This document shows positions 10,215-18,131 of a DNA stretch of 64,000 nt, piece after piece (the stretch's first letter is position 1; each line of letters opens with the position of its first letter). The position numbers and the translations under genes were made by a program. The notes below the pieces were generated by a model. It was given only the letters and a program-made list of their open reading frames with translations, did no database searches and was not told where the DNA came from. Where the stretch lies: the NCBI RefSeq assembly GCF_039535095.1, contig NZ_BAAAWN010000001.1:2294001-2358000 (forward strand), given 5' to 3'. Source of the DNA: Arthrobacter ramosus (GTDB lineage Bacteria; Actinomycetota; Actinomycetes; Actinomycetales; Micrococcaceae).

Positions 10215-10679
10215 ATGAGCACCCTGAAGCAACGGCTTCATGCCGACGTCGTAGTCCACATGAAGGACCGCAACAAGACCGCGCTCACGACGGTCCGCAA
10301 CGTCCTGGGCGAAATCGAGACGCGTGAGAAATCCGGCAAGACACCCATTGAGCTGGACGACACCCAAGTGACGGCGCTGCTGCAGAAGGAAGCCGCCAAG
10401 CGCAGGGACACGGCGCGCATTTACACGGAGGCCGGCGAGTCCGAGCGCGCTGCGGCGGAAATCGCCGAAGCAGAAGTCATCGAGGCATACCTGCCTGAAA
10501 TGCTGACCCCCGCCGAAGTCGAGGACATCGTCGACGAGGCAATCGCCGCATTGAAGGCCAGTGGCCAAGAACTCACGATCAGGCAGATGGGCGCCGTGAT
10601 GAAGCCCGTCACCGCAAAGGTCGCTGGCCGCTTCGACGGCAAGGCCGTCAGCGAAATCGTCCGGACCCGACTCGCATAG
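10215..10679 (+). CDS. GatB/YqeY domain protein
   Basis: This 154-residue protein is a full-length YqeY, the stand-alone version of the helical tail domain of the GatB amidotransferase subunit. The sequence TLKQRLHADVVVHMKDRNK, the acidic middle helices and GAVMKPVTAKVAGRFDGKAVSEIV are characteristic. GatB tails bind tRNA, so a role around aminoacyl-tRNA is usually assumed, but the function of free YqeY is not settled. GAGGG lies six to ten bases before the ATG. It is divergent from clpC and 28 bases ahead of the HNH gene, which suggests shared transcription. Confidence 0.9.
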   Translation: MSTLKQRLHADVVVHMKDRNKTALTTVRNVLGEIETREKSGKTPIELDDTQVTALLQKEAAKRRDTARIYTEAGESERAAAEIAEAEVIEAYLPEMLTPAEVEDIVDEAIAALKASGQELTIRQMGAVMKPVTAKVAGRFDGKAVSEIVRTRLA

Positions 10680-10707
10680 AATCGCCGGAACGCAGGGAGG
10701 AGCAGCC

Positions 10708-11571
10708 ATGGCAGCCATCATCCTGGGATGGAATCCACGGCTTTGGAACGAGTGGAACTTCGAGGCTGTGATCGAGCAGGTCGCCGAAACGGGTCAATTC
10801 CTGGAGCGGTGGAACGTCGGCCAACACCGGAAGATCCAGCCAGGCAACCAAGCATGGCTTTTCCTGCAAGGTGGAGGCCCACACGGACGCGGGCTGATCG
10901 GACACGGCGTCGTCATGTCCGAAACGTATGAAGCGCCACAACGCACCGAGCCGAAGAGTATTGCGCGGTACGTGAGCGTGGCCTTCGATGCCTTGCTCCC
11001 CCTCGGCGGCCAGATCCCGACGAGTGTCCTCTCCAGCGAAGTGCCGGACGTGGCGTGGAATACCTTCCGCGGTTCCGGATGGACCATTCCGAAAGAATCA
11101 GAACCGGGCCTTCAACGCGTGTGGCGGGAGCACGGACCAGCGGTCTCCGAGCCGTGCCAGACCGTTCCAGGAACCTACCCGGAAGGAGCCGTGAGCCGGA
11201 TTGAAACGAACCGCTACGAGCGGGACCTTGAAGCCCGCCGGATTTGCCTGGCTTTCCACGGGACGTCTTGTGCCGTGTGCACTTTCTCCTTCGAAGTAAG
11301 CTACGGGGACATCGGCAAAGACTTCATCCACGTCCACCACGTGGTTCCCGTTTCACAGCTCGGCAGCGACTACCGTTTGGATCCCATAGCGGACCTCGTG
11401 CCGCTGTGTGCCAACTGCCACGCCATGGCACACCGGGGGGTGGGCACTCCTCGCACCGTGGCGGAATTGCGGCGGGCCATCGCCGCCGCCGGACACTTGC
11501 CTGGCCAAATTGTCGACGACAAGGCATTGGCAGCTCAGGACGCCGCACACCGAATCCTCGAGCAGCGGTAA
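10708..11571 (+). CDS. EVE-like/HNH endonuclease, candidate modification-dependent restriction enzyme
   Basis: The 287-residue protein has two parts. Residues 1-110 (WNPRLWNEW, GNQAWLFLQGG, GLIGHGVV) resemble the EVE/PUA-like fold that reads modified bases. The carboxy-terminal third is a McrA-type HNH nuclease with two CxxC pairs (CAVC, CANC) for zinc and HVHHVVPVSQ with CANCHAMAHR supplying the metal-binding histidines and the asparagine. Proteins of this architecture include enzymes that cut DNA containing modified cytosine. It has a strong GGGAGGAG ribosome site. No methyltransferase gene is adjacent, which fits a type IV enzyme. The nuclease domain is certain; the EVE assignment is from pattern only, and cutting activity is inferred. 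Confidence 0.75.
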   Translation: MAAIILGWNPRLWNEWNFEAVIEQVAETGQFLERWNVGQHRKIQPGNQAWLFLQGGGPHGRGLIGHGVVMSETYEAPQRTEPKSIARYVSVAFDALLPLGGQIPTSVLSSEVPDVAWNTFRGSGWTIPKESEPGLQRVWREHGPAVSEPCQTVPGTYPEGAVSRIETNRYERDLEARRICLAFHGTSCAVCTFSFEVSYGDIGKDFIHVHHVVPVSQLGSDYRLDPIADLVPLCANCHAMAHRGVGTPRTVAELRRAIAAAGHLPGQIVDDKALAAQDAAHRILEQR

Positions 11572-11756
11572 CCATGCACTAGCCAGCCAAGGTTCTTCCC
11601 CGTATTTTAGTTAACTACACCGTGTGGCGAGCACCACACACGCTGTGAGTCAGATGATCCATTTGCCGGAATAAACCACCGGGGCGCAATGCCGCGCCCC
11701 GGACCCGGCGAGACCTACCGGGCGTCACGCGCCGCCCGCTGTTCAGGAGGATACGC
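11572..11756. promoter_or_regulatory. Intergenic region with palindrome and two hairpins
   Basis: Three structures lie in 185 bases. A perfect 10-bp palindrome TAGTTAACTA is at 11608-11617. A 6-bp stem GTGTGG/CCACAC is at 11622-11639. A perfect 9-bp GC stem with a six-base loop is at 11679-11702. The last can terminate transcription from the HNH gene or act as a leader structure for the DUF1508 gene at 11757. Confidence 0.4.
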
Positions 11757-12128
11757 ATGACCGGGATTTTTGAACTGTTCATCGACGAGGACACGAGCTT
11801 CAGATTCAGGCTCAAAGCGCCGGACGGAACCGTGGTAGCCGTCTCCAGGTCCTTTCCCGACAAGCCCGCCGCGGTGTGCGGCATCAGTGACGTCCGAGAA
11901 TATGCGGGAATGGGCCTAATTACCGATCTGTGCCCGGAGGTCCCGCACCGCGGACCATCACCCACACCTCCGGTTCCCGCTGTACGTCAAACCAGTCCTT
12001 CCGCGATGCCGCTGCTTCCCGTCCCGCCGCGACACCATAATCCGCTCCCCCAAAGAGATCGAACCGGCCGCCCTTGGCACACTACCGCCTTGGTCGACGC
12101 ATCGTGCACCGGTTTGGTTGAGGCGTAG
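11757..12128 (+). CDS. DUF1508 (YegP/UPF0339-type) small protein with proline-rich tail
   Basis: The first 60 residues (GIFELFIDEDTSFRFRLKAP, then GTVVAVSRSF and GISDVREYAG) form one DUF1508 unit, a small beta-alpha fold of unknown role. AGGAGG lies eight bases before the ATG, so the gene is well supported. Residues about 65-123 are proline-, serine- and arginine-rich with no family resemblance. Relatives usually end soon after the domain, so the tail may result from a frameshift near 11950 or be a true disordered extension. The start and domain are solid; the end is less so. Confidence 0.65.
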   Translation: MTGIFELFIDEDTSFRFRLKAPDGTVVAVSRSFPDKPAAVCGISDVREYAGMGLITDLCPEVPHRGPSPTPPVPAVRQTSPSAMPLLPVPPRHHNPLPQRDRTGRPWHTTALVDASCTGLVEA

Positions 12129-12200
12129 ACCCTTCGACTGGAGGGGCATCCGGCCGCGGAGGCCCTTGTCCCGGCCCGACGCCGCCGGGTGTAATGGACC

Positions 12201-12226
12201 CACGACGGCGACTTCCCGCCGTCGTG
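12201..12226. promoter_or_regulatory. Perfect 10-bp inverted repeat ahead of the acyl-CoA ligase gene
   Basis: CACGACGGCG and CGCCGTCGTG are separated by six bases. The repeat ends five bases before the GAAGGAGCC ribosome site and 16 bases before the start codon. It is too close to the gene to be an upstream gene's terminator alone. It could be a regulator site or an RNA hairpin that controls ribosome access. Confidence 0.55.
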
Positions 12227-12242
12227 CGCCGAAGGAGCCGCA

Positions 12243-13835
12243 ATGTTCACCAGCCCGTACGCTGATGTCGAGATCCCCGAAGTCACGATTTATGAGTATC
12301 TGTTCGGTGGGCTGAGCGTCGAGGATCTTGACCGGATCGCACTCGTGGACGGCACGTCCGGCGCGGAAATGACCTACCGGCAACTCGTCAGCCGAATTGA
12401 CGCCACCGCAGGCTGGCTCGCGAGCCACGAGGCGGGCCCCGGGACTACTGTGGGCCTTTTCTGCCCCAACGTGCCGGCGTTCGCCGTCGTCTTCCACGGG
12501 GTCCTCCGCGCAGGCGCGGCCGTCACCACAGTCAACGCGCTGTATACCGCCGATGAAGTCGGGAGCCAGCTCAGCGACGCGGGCGCCTCCTGGCTTTTCA
12601 CCGTCTCGTCCTTCCTTGAGCGTGCGGAGGCCGCAGCCGTGGCTGCCGGCATCTCGCCGGAACGGCTTGTTGTGCTCGACGGCGGAGACCCCGCTACCGC
12701 CGCGGGGCATCCCTCGCTCGCGGATGTCCTCGAAGCGGGCCTTCCCGCGCCGACGCTCAGCGTCGATCCGCACGCCGCCGCCGTCGTACCCTACTCCTCG
12801 GGCACGAGCGGCACGCCGAAAGGGGTCCTGTTGAGCCAGTACAACCTCGTGGCGAACGTCGCGCAGTCGAGCGCCTTCTTCCGCGTGACTCCCGACGACG
12901 TGCTGCTCGCCGTCCTGCCCTTCTTCCACATCTACGGCCTGACCGTGCTGCTCAATCTCGCCCTCGGCGAGCGGGCCCGGCTCGTCACAATGCCGAAGTT
13001 CGACCTCGCCGAATTCCTCCGCATTACCCAGGACCACCGCTGTACTTATCTGTTCATCGCGCCGCCCATCGCCGTCGCGCTGGCGAAGCATCCGCTAGTG
13101 GACCAATACGACCTCTCGTCCGTCCGCGCCGTTCTTTCGGGAGCAGCGCCCCTCGACGGCGAACTCGGGCACGCCGTTGCGAACCGGCTCAGGTGCACGA
13201 TGCTCCAGGGCTACGGCATGACCGAGCTGAGCCCCGTATCCCACGCCATCCCGCGCGACGGCGCCGAGCGCGTCCCTCTCGACTCGGTGGGCTACACCGT
13301 GCCGAACACGGAATGCAAGCTCCTTGACCCCGCCACGGACGAAGAGATCGAAGTCCCGGCCGAAGGACCGAGCGCTCCCGGTCAGCTCCTCGTCCGCGGC
13401 CCGCAGGTCATGCTGGGGTACCTGAACCGGCCCGACGCAACCGCCGCGACGATCGATCCGGATGGCTTCCTCCGTACCGGCGACATCGCGACCGTCACCG
13501 CCGAGGGCATCGTGACGATCGTCGACCGGCTCAAAGAGCTCATCAAGTACAAGGGCTACCAGATCGCGCCTGCTGAGCTCGAGGCGCTCCTGCTTACCCA
13601 CCCCCGGATTGCGGACGCCGCGGTCATCGGCATCCACGCGGACGACGGCGAAGAGGTACCGAAGGCGTTCGTCGTCCGGCAGCCGGGGGCCGAGCTCGGG
13701 GACGGGGATGTCATGGAGTTCGTCGCCGGACGGGTGGCGCCGTTCAAGCGCGTGCGATCGGTGGAGTTCGTCGATGTGATTCCCAAGTCTGCGTCGGGGA
13801 AGATCCTTCGGCGGGAGCTGCGCGCGAGGGCCTGA
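12243..13835 (+). CDS. 4-coumarate--CoA ligase-like acyl-CoA synthetase
   Basis: This 530-residue ANL-superfamily enzyme would activate a carboxylic acid to its CoA thioester via an acyl-adenylate. The P-loop-like YSSGTSGTPKG, the aromatic-site YGMTE, GFLRTGDIATV, KELIKYKGYQIAPAELE and the carboxy-terminal catalytic lysine in SASGKILRREL are all present. Order and length match plant and bacterial 4-coumarate ligases rather than long-chain ligases. The ATG at 12243 has GAAGGAG upstream. It stands alone: no hydroxycinnamate hydratase or aldehyde dehydrogenase is adjacent, so the substrate (aromatic or medium-chain acid) is open. Its 3' end abuts a glutamate dehydrogenase relic. Confidence 0.88.
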   Translation: MFTSPYADVEIPEVTIYEYLFGGLSVEDLDRIALVDGTSGAEMTYRQLVSRIDATAGWLASHEAGPGTTVGLFCPNVPAFAVVFHGVLRAGAAVTTVNALYTADEVGSQLSDAGASWLFTVSSFLERAEAAAVAAGISPERLVVLDGGDPATAAGHPSLADVLEAGLPAPTLSVDPHAAAVVPYSSGTSGTPKGVLLSQYNLVANVAQSSAFFRVTPDDVLLAVLPFFHIYGLTVLLNLALGERARLVTMPKFDLAEFLRITQDHRCTYLFIAPPIAVALAKHPLVDQYDLSSVRAVLSGAAPLDGELGHAVANRLRCTMLQGYGMTELSPVSHAIPRDGAERVPLDSVGYTVPNTECKLLDPATDEEIEVPAEGPSAPGQLLVRGPQVMLGYLNRPDATAATIDPDGFLRTGDIATVTAEGIVTIVDRLKELIKYKGYQIAPAELEALLLTHPRIADAAVIGIHADDGEEVPKAFVVRQPGAELGDGDVMEFVAGRVAPFKRVRSVEFVDVIPKSASGKILRRELRARA

Positions 13836-13849
13836 GGATGCACATCGGC

Positions 13850-14148
13850 GCCCTGGCGCTGTCCCTGGCTACGCTTGGCCCCGCGAAGCCGGCGGCACGC
13901 GCAGGCTCCCGTACCTCTGCGACAACGCTGGCATCCAGTTCAGCCAAGATCCCGACGGCGGCCTGCCTTGGCGCGCGCGATGACGCCACTTTCAGATGGT
14001 GCGCAGCCGGCGCCCGGAGCGTCTCGGGACTGTAGCTCCGCAGGTCCTCCGGGGGCACCTGGGCGTAGTATTCGGCCAGGAAGGTTTCGCTGGGCTCAAG
14101 GGAACCCACTGATTTCGCCTGCTCCGCCGGCACCGATTCGCGTTTCAT
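13850..14148 (-). pseudogene. Amino-terminal relic of large NAD-glutamate dehydrogenase
   Basis: Translation from the minus-strand ATG at 14148 gives FLAEYYAQVPPEDLRSYSPE, then TLRAPAAHHLKVASSRAP and VGILAELDASVV. This is the start of the roughly 1600-residue NAD-dependent glutamate dehydrogenase of actinobacteria. After ASVVAE the resemblance stops; the expected VTDDMPFLVDS segment is absent and the frame runs into the 3' end of the CoA ligase on the other strand. Only about 80 of 1600 residues remain, so this is a fragment. The exact low-coordinate boundary is approximate. Confidence 0.65.
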
Positions 14149-14275
14149 GTCAGCGCGCCTCCCTGCGGGTGCCACTCGCAAACTGGGGTTGACGAACCAG
14201 CCCCCGCGCCTCCTTCATCATGGCTGGCCGCACCGACCCCGTCCAGTGCTGGAAAAAAGTATCGGAACATGACGC

Positions 14276-14301
14276 GGGCGCGGGCCGAATGGCCCGCGCC
14301 C
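14276..14301 (-). terminator. Strong terminator hairpin of the CsbD gene
   Basis: A perfect 11-bp G/C stem (GGGCGCGGGCC with its complement) and a GAAT loop begin 20 bases downstream of the CsbD stop. On the minus strand a short run of Ts (CTTTTTTCC) follows about 20 bases after the stem. Confidence 0.7.
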
Positions 14302-14320
14302 TGCTATCGGCGCCTGCGGA

Positions 14321-14497
14321 CTAGTGCTTCCTGAAGGCGCCCTTGATCTTTTCGCCTGCCAGCTTCAGATCGGCCCTGACCTGACGGGACTTGCCCTCAG
14401 CCTTCAGCCGGTCATTGCCGGTGGCCTCGCCGGCCGCTTCCGTGGCCTTGCCGTGGAGTTTCCCGGCAGCGTGATGAAACCTCTCACCCCAACCCAT
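14321..14497 (-). CDS. CsbD-family stress protein
   Basis: The 58-residue hydrophilic protein (AAGKLHGKATEAAGEATGND, then LKAEGKSRQV) is a typical short CsbD protein, a family induced by general stress in other bacteria. It is rich in Lys, Gly and Ala and lacks a membrane segment. AAGGAG lies eight bases before the ATG at 14497; longer in-frame starts are ignored for this reason. It is divergent from the CorA gene with its own terminator. The molecular function is unknown for the family. Confidence 0.88.
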   Translation of the reverse strand: MGWGERFHHAAGKLHGKATEAAGEATGNDRLKAEGKSRQVRADLKLAGEKIKGAFRKH

Positions 14498-14642
14498 GAT
14501 GGCTCTCCTTAGTCGGCGGCCCGCGGCAGGACACCGCAAGGCCGCACTTAATTGTAGGGACGGAACTACAGCAAAGGCACGCCCCGGCAGCGAAACCTTG
14601 CCGCTCAGGAAGCACGGATACGCGTCCCGTACCATGGGCCGG

Positions 14643-15614
14643 ATGGTGTTCATACGGCTATACCGCGAAGGCAAACTCGAACGCGACGATGTCAGGGTCC
14701 ACGAGATCGAAGCCCTGGCCCGCCAGGATGACGTGGTGCTGTGGATCGACTACACGAACCCGACGGCTGATGACCTGCTCGGCGTCGAAACCGTGTACGG
14801 GCTTCATCGACTCGCCGTCGAGGACGCCGTCCACGACTTTCAGCGGCCCAAACTGGACCGATACCCGAACCATCTGTTCCTCTCGGCCTACCAGGCGGCG
14901 TTAAAGCCTGGCACCGGGGAACTGACCGTCGTCGAGATCTCGGCATTCGTGACCCACAATGCCCTGGTGACCGTGCACGGGCCCGAGTTCGACACCGACA
15001 AGCTGACGGCGCACTGGGACGCCGAAACCGATCTGGCCCAACACGGGGTGCCTTTCCTCTTCTGGGGCCTGCTGGACATGATCGTCGACGGGCACTTCGA
15101 CGCCGTCCAGGAACTCGATGGCTACATCGACGCCCTCGAAGAGTCACTTTTCGAGGACCACTCCCCCGACCACGAGCTTCAGCGGAAGACCTTCGAACTC
15201 CGCAAGAACCTCGTCCGGCTCCGCCGCGTCGTCCTGCCCATGCGTGAAGTCCTCAACACCCTCCTCCGGCGGGAAGACCTGGTCGGCTGCAGCCCGGCGA
15301 TGCAGCCCTTCCTGCAGGACGTCTACGACCACGTGCTGCGCGCCTCGGAATGGACGGAATCGCTCCGCGACCTGGTCACCACCATCCTGGAAACCCACAT
15401 CAGCATCCAGGGGAACCAGATGAACCTCGTCATGAAGAAGGTCACCAGCTGGGCTGCGATCATCGCGGTCCCTACAGCCGTGACCGGCTTCTTCGGGCAG
15501 AATGTGCCCTTCTTCGGCTTCCAGAGCGATTACGGCCTCTGGCTGTCCAGCGCCCTCATGGCCGGCGGTTCAATATTCCTGTACCTGGCGTTCAAGAAGC
15601 GGGACTGGATCTAG
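14643..15614 (+). CDS. CorA-family magnesium/cobalt transporter
   Basis: The 323-residue protein has a large acidic cytosolic funnel domain and two carboxy-terminal membrane helices. The signature loop between helices reads TGFFGQN instead of the classical GMN; a GQN-type loop replaces the selectivity methionine. It should conduct Mg or Co, but the altered loop makes selectivity uncertain. The ATG at 14643 fits the family start MVFIRLYREG; an ATG at 14634 is in frame and neither has a clear ribosome site. Convergent with the glycosidase gene after a 33-base gap. Confidence 0.85.
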   Translation: MVFIRLYREGKLERDDVRVHEIEALARQDDVVLWIDYTNPTADDLLGVETVYGLHRLAVEDAVHDFQRPKLDRYPNHLFLSAYQAALKPGTGELTVVEISAFVTHNALVTVHGPEFDTDKLTAHWDAETDLAQHGVPFLFWGLLDMIVDGHFDAVQELDGYIDALEESLFEDHSPDHELQRKTFELRKNLVRLRRVVLPMREVLNTLLRREDLVGCSPAMQPFLQDVYDHVLRASEWTESLRDLVTTILETHISIQGNQMNLVMKKVTSWAAIIAVPTAVTGFFGQNVPFFGFQSDYGLWLSSALMAGGSIFLYLAFKKRDWI

Positions 15615-15647
15615 CTGGTACTCCCTGGCGCATGGAGGGCCCCTGTC

Positions 15648-17306
15648 CTACTGCTCGTCCTTTCGGGCCGGAAGCACCAGGAGCGCGTCCCCGACCGCGC
15701 GTTCCGATCCGCCCGACGGGCTGTTCTGCACCTTCCCTTCGGCAACGGCTGTTGTTGAGCCGCCGCCGTCCAGGTTCATGGCCTGAACCATGCCGAGTGA
15801 CAATGCGACGTCGGCCTCTTCCTTCAGGCTCAGTCCGAGCGAGGTAGTCGAGCGTCCGTCCGCTGTGACAAGCATGGTCCTGCCCTGGGCATCGGTTCCG
15901 GCGAAGGTCCGGGGGTTCCGCTTGTGGACCCAGCCGTAGTAGAAGCTGTTTCCATCGTTGGGATGCACCATTCCGTCATGTCGGACAGTGACGTCTTCAC
16001 TGCCGTCCTTGACCAGCAACGGGCCGCCGTTGACGACGCTCGTTGCCTTGTTGGTGTCCAGGGACTTCCCGTCCTGGCCGAGCAGTCCGGCGTCGATTTT
16101 CAGCTTCGTGCCGACAGGAGCGAGTGCGCGGAGCCGTGCGACGTCAGTTCCGGTGGCCTGGATGGTGTGTCCGCCCGCAGGGACGGCCGCGCCACGGGTT
16201 TCGGCGATGGAGGTAACGGCGTCGTGGCTGTCCACCATCACTTCAAGGCCCGGACCGGCAGGCGTGGACTGCCCGAACTCCGGTGTGAACGTGACGAGCT
16301 CGTTGGAGTTCGTGCAGGTGACGTCCTGGAGCGGAGCTGAGGTAGGCAGGTCGTTGGCGCCGCCGCAGTTGCGGATCAGGCCAGGTACCCGGTTGATGCC
16401 GTCCAAGGGCGCTTCCCCGGAGGAAGACGATATTTTCCCCGCCCAGGTCAATCGCTGGATGCTGGTGGCATTTTTCTTTCCGTCGATGACGAGGGCCGGG
16501 CGGTCCGCTACGGCTTCGCTGAGAGTCTTGCCTCCGTAGACCCCGGCCCCGGCGGGGTCGCCTTCGGCACCGGCCTTCGGGTCGAAGACGAAGAAGCCTG
16601 CGTTCACAGCGGCGAGGGCGTGGGCGTCGGAGGCCAGCTGGCTGGTGGTCTCCCGCTTCTCCAGATCCGGACCGAACGAGGCGGCGAGCTGGCCCTGGTA
16701 CTTCCCGGGGTCGATCGTGATGACGTCGAGATTCCACGGTCCGCGCGTCTTCGTGCTGGTCTCGGAGTCGCCGTCCCAACCCGTGTAGATCACTGAGGAG
16801 GCAAAACCGGCGGCCTTGATCTTGGCGACGACGGAGGCGCCGTCGGCCTGCGCGCCGAGATGGTCGGCGCGGACCCGGTAGCCCAGATCGCCTCCTGCGT
16901 CGGCAAGCTGCGGCGACTGGACATGTTCAACGCGGGCATCGACGCCGGCGGCCTTGAGCTTGTCGGCCGTGTGCTGCGCAGTGACCTGGCTTGAGAGCGC
17001 CGACGTCGGAGCGTCCGGGTCCGGCGAATCAGCCGGGATGGCCACTTCGGCGGTCCAGAAGAGCGAAGAGTCAGCTCCGCCCCGGCTGATTTTGGTGAGC
17101 GTGACGCCGGGGGCGAGGGTAGTCATTGTCCGGTTCTCGGGGAGGTCAGCGGCGCCAAGGTTGAGGTGGGCACCCTGACCCGTGCTGTTGTCACTTTTCC
17201 GGACATCGTCCGCATGAGTGGGGCCCACGGGGCTGAGGAGCGCTGAAAAGACGGCCAGAACGAGCCCGCCAGTGAGGGCACTGCGACGTTTTAGGGAGGC
17301 ATTCAT
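15648..17306 (-). CDS. Secreted SPOR-like/phosphodiester glycosidase (NAGPA) protein
   Basis: The 552-residue protein begins with a signal peptide (RRSALTGGLVLAVFSALL, cleavage around residue 32). Residues about 70-190 contain a SPOR-like peptidoglycan-binding segment (SSQVTAQHTADKLKAAGV and YRVRADHLGAQADGASVV). The rest is a phosphodiester glycosidase domain of the NAGPA type, ending with the diagnostic NLDGGGSTTAV and SERAVGDALLV. Such enzymes cleave sugar-phosphate diesters and occur in exopolysaccharide contexts. It is presumably exported and acts at the cell wall. The ATG at 17306 has GGGAGG upstream. No polysaccharide genes are adjacent. The second domain is secure; SPOR is by pattern. 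Confidence 0.82.
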   Translation of the reverse strand: MNASLKRRSALTGGLVLAVFSALLSPVGPTHADDVRKSDNSTGQGAHLNLGAADLPENRTMTTLAPGVTLTKISRGGADSSLFWTAEVAIPADSPDPDAPTSALSSQVTAQHTADKLKAAGVDARVEHVQSPQLADAGGDLGYRVRADHLGAQADGASVVAKIKAAGFASSVIYTGWDGDSETSTKTRGPWNLDVITIDPGKYQGQLAASFGPDLEKRETTSQLASDAHALAAVNAGFFVFDPKAGAEGDPAGAGVYGGKTLSEAVADRPALVIDGKKNATSIQRLTWAGKISSSSGEAPLDGINRVPGLIRNCGGANDLPTSAPLQDVTCTNSNELVTFTPEFGQSTPAGPGLEVMVDSHDAVTSIAETRGAAVPAGGHTIQATGTDVARLRALAPVGTKLKIDAGLLGQDGKSLDTNKATSVVNGGPLLVKDGSEDVTVRHDGMVHPNDGNSFYYGWVHKRNPRTFAGTDAQGRTMLVTADGRSTTSLGLSLKEEADVALSLGMVQAMNLDGGGSTTAVAEGKVQNSPSGGSERAVGDALLVLPARKDEQ

Positions 17307-17466
17307 GGGTCCACCGTATAAAGACTGGACCGTCGCCCGGGCCGGTTTTCCGGTTTCGCGAACCCTGTTGACCGAACCTTCATGCCACGTTCACTTGCAG
17401 TCGAAAGGCCGACCCAAGAAGCAGCATTGGCTCCCCACGGAACTATCCCAAGGCAGAATGGAAGGC

Positions 17467-18051
17467 ATGCCCCTTACTACGTTCGCCCTCGTCCGCCACG
17501 GTCAGACAGACTGGAATGCCCAGCGCCGGCTGCAGGGATCCACCGACATTCCGCTGAACGACGTCGGCCGCGGCCAGGCCCGCGACGCCGTCGCCGTCCT
17601 GTCCGGTTACGAGTGGGACGTCATTGTTTCGTCACCGCTGAGCCGGGCCGCGGAAACCGCCGAGCTGATCGCCGCAGGGCTGGGGCTCAGTGTGGACCGG
17701 CGCGTGCCGGAGCTCACCGAGCGCCGCTTTGGAGCTGCGGAGGGCCTGCAAGCAGGACCTGAATTGGACGCGCTGCGTATTCCTGGTGGCTTCCGCGGCG
17801 CGGAAAGCGAGGAGGAGGCAGCCTCCCGCGGTCTGGCCGCGCTGGAGGCGCTGGCCGAAGAGTTCCACGGCCGCCGCGTCCTTGTTGTCGCCCACGGGAC
17901 GCTCCTCCGCTTGAGCCTCGGCCGCGCCGTCGCCCGCACTCTGGACAGCATCGACAACGCCGTGCTCAACCTCGCCCACCACCATGCCATAGACGGCTGG
18001 CAGCTCGAATACTTCAACGGTGAACCCGTCATGGCTGCCGTTCCCGCCTGA
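17467..18051 (+). CDS. Histidine phosphatase family protein (phosphoglycerate-mutase-like)
   Basis: This 194-residue cytosolic enzyme has the phosphohistidine motif LVRHGQTDWN near the amino terminus, SSPLSRAAETAELI, the catalytic acid region ELTERRFGAAEG and the second histidine in VVAHGTLLRL. It is a small-molecule phosphatase of the broad histidine phosphatase branch 1; the substrate cannot be told. GGAAGG stands just before the ATG at 17467; an ATG at 17458 is an alternative. It is divergent from the NAGPA gene. Confidence 0.9.
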   Translation: MPLTTFALVRHGQTDWNAQRRLQGSTDIPLNDVGRGQARDAVAVLSGYEWDVIVSSPLSRAAETAELIAAGLGLSVDRRVPELTERRFGAAEGLQAGPELDALRIPGGFRGAESEEEAASRGLAALEALAEEFHGRRVLVVAHGTLLRLSLGRAVARTLDSIDNAVLNLAHHHAIDGWQLEYFNGEPVMAAVPA

Positions 18052-18131
18052 GCAGAACCCAGCCCAAGGCATATCCACCAGGACAGCGGCGTGGGAGACT
18101 GTTCAGCACTGACAGGAACTCTTCGAAGGGG

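Noticed and set aside
11958..13091. 377-codon minus-strand open frame opposite the CoA ligase
   Set aside because: Biased composition and no motifs; the ligase on the plus strand explains the codon pattern.
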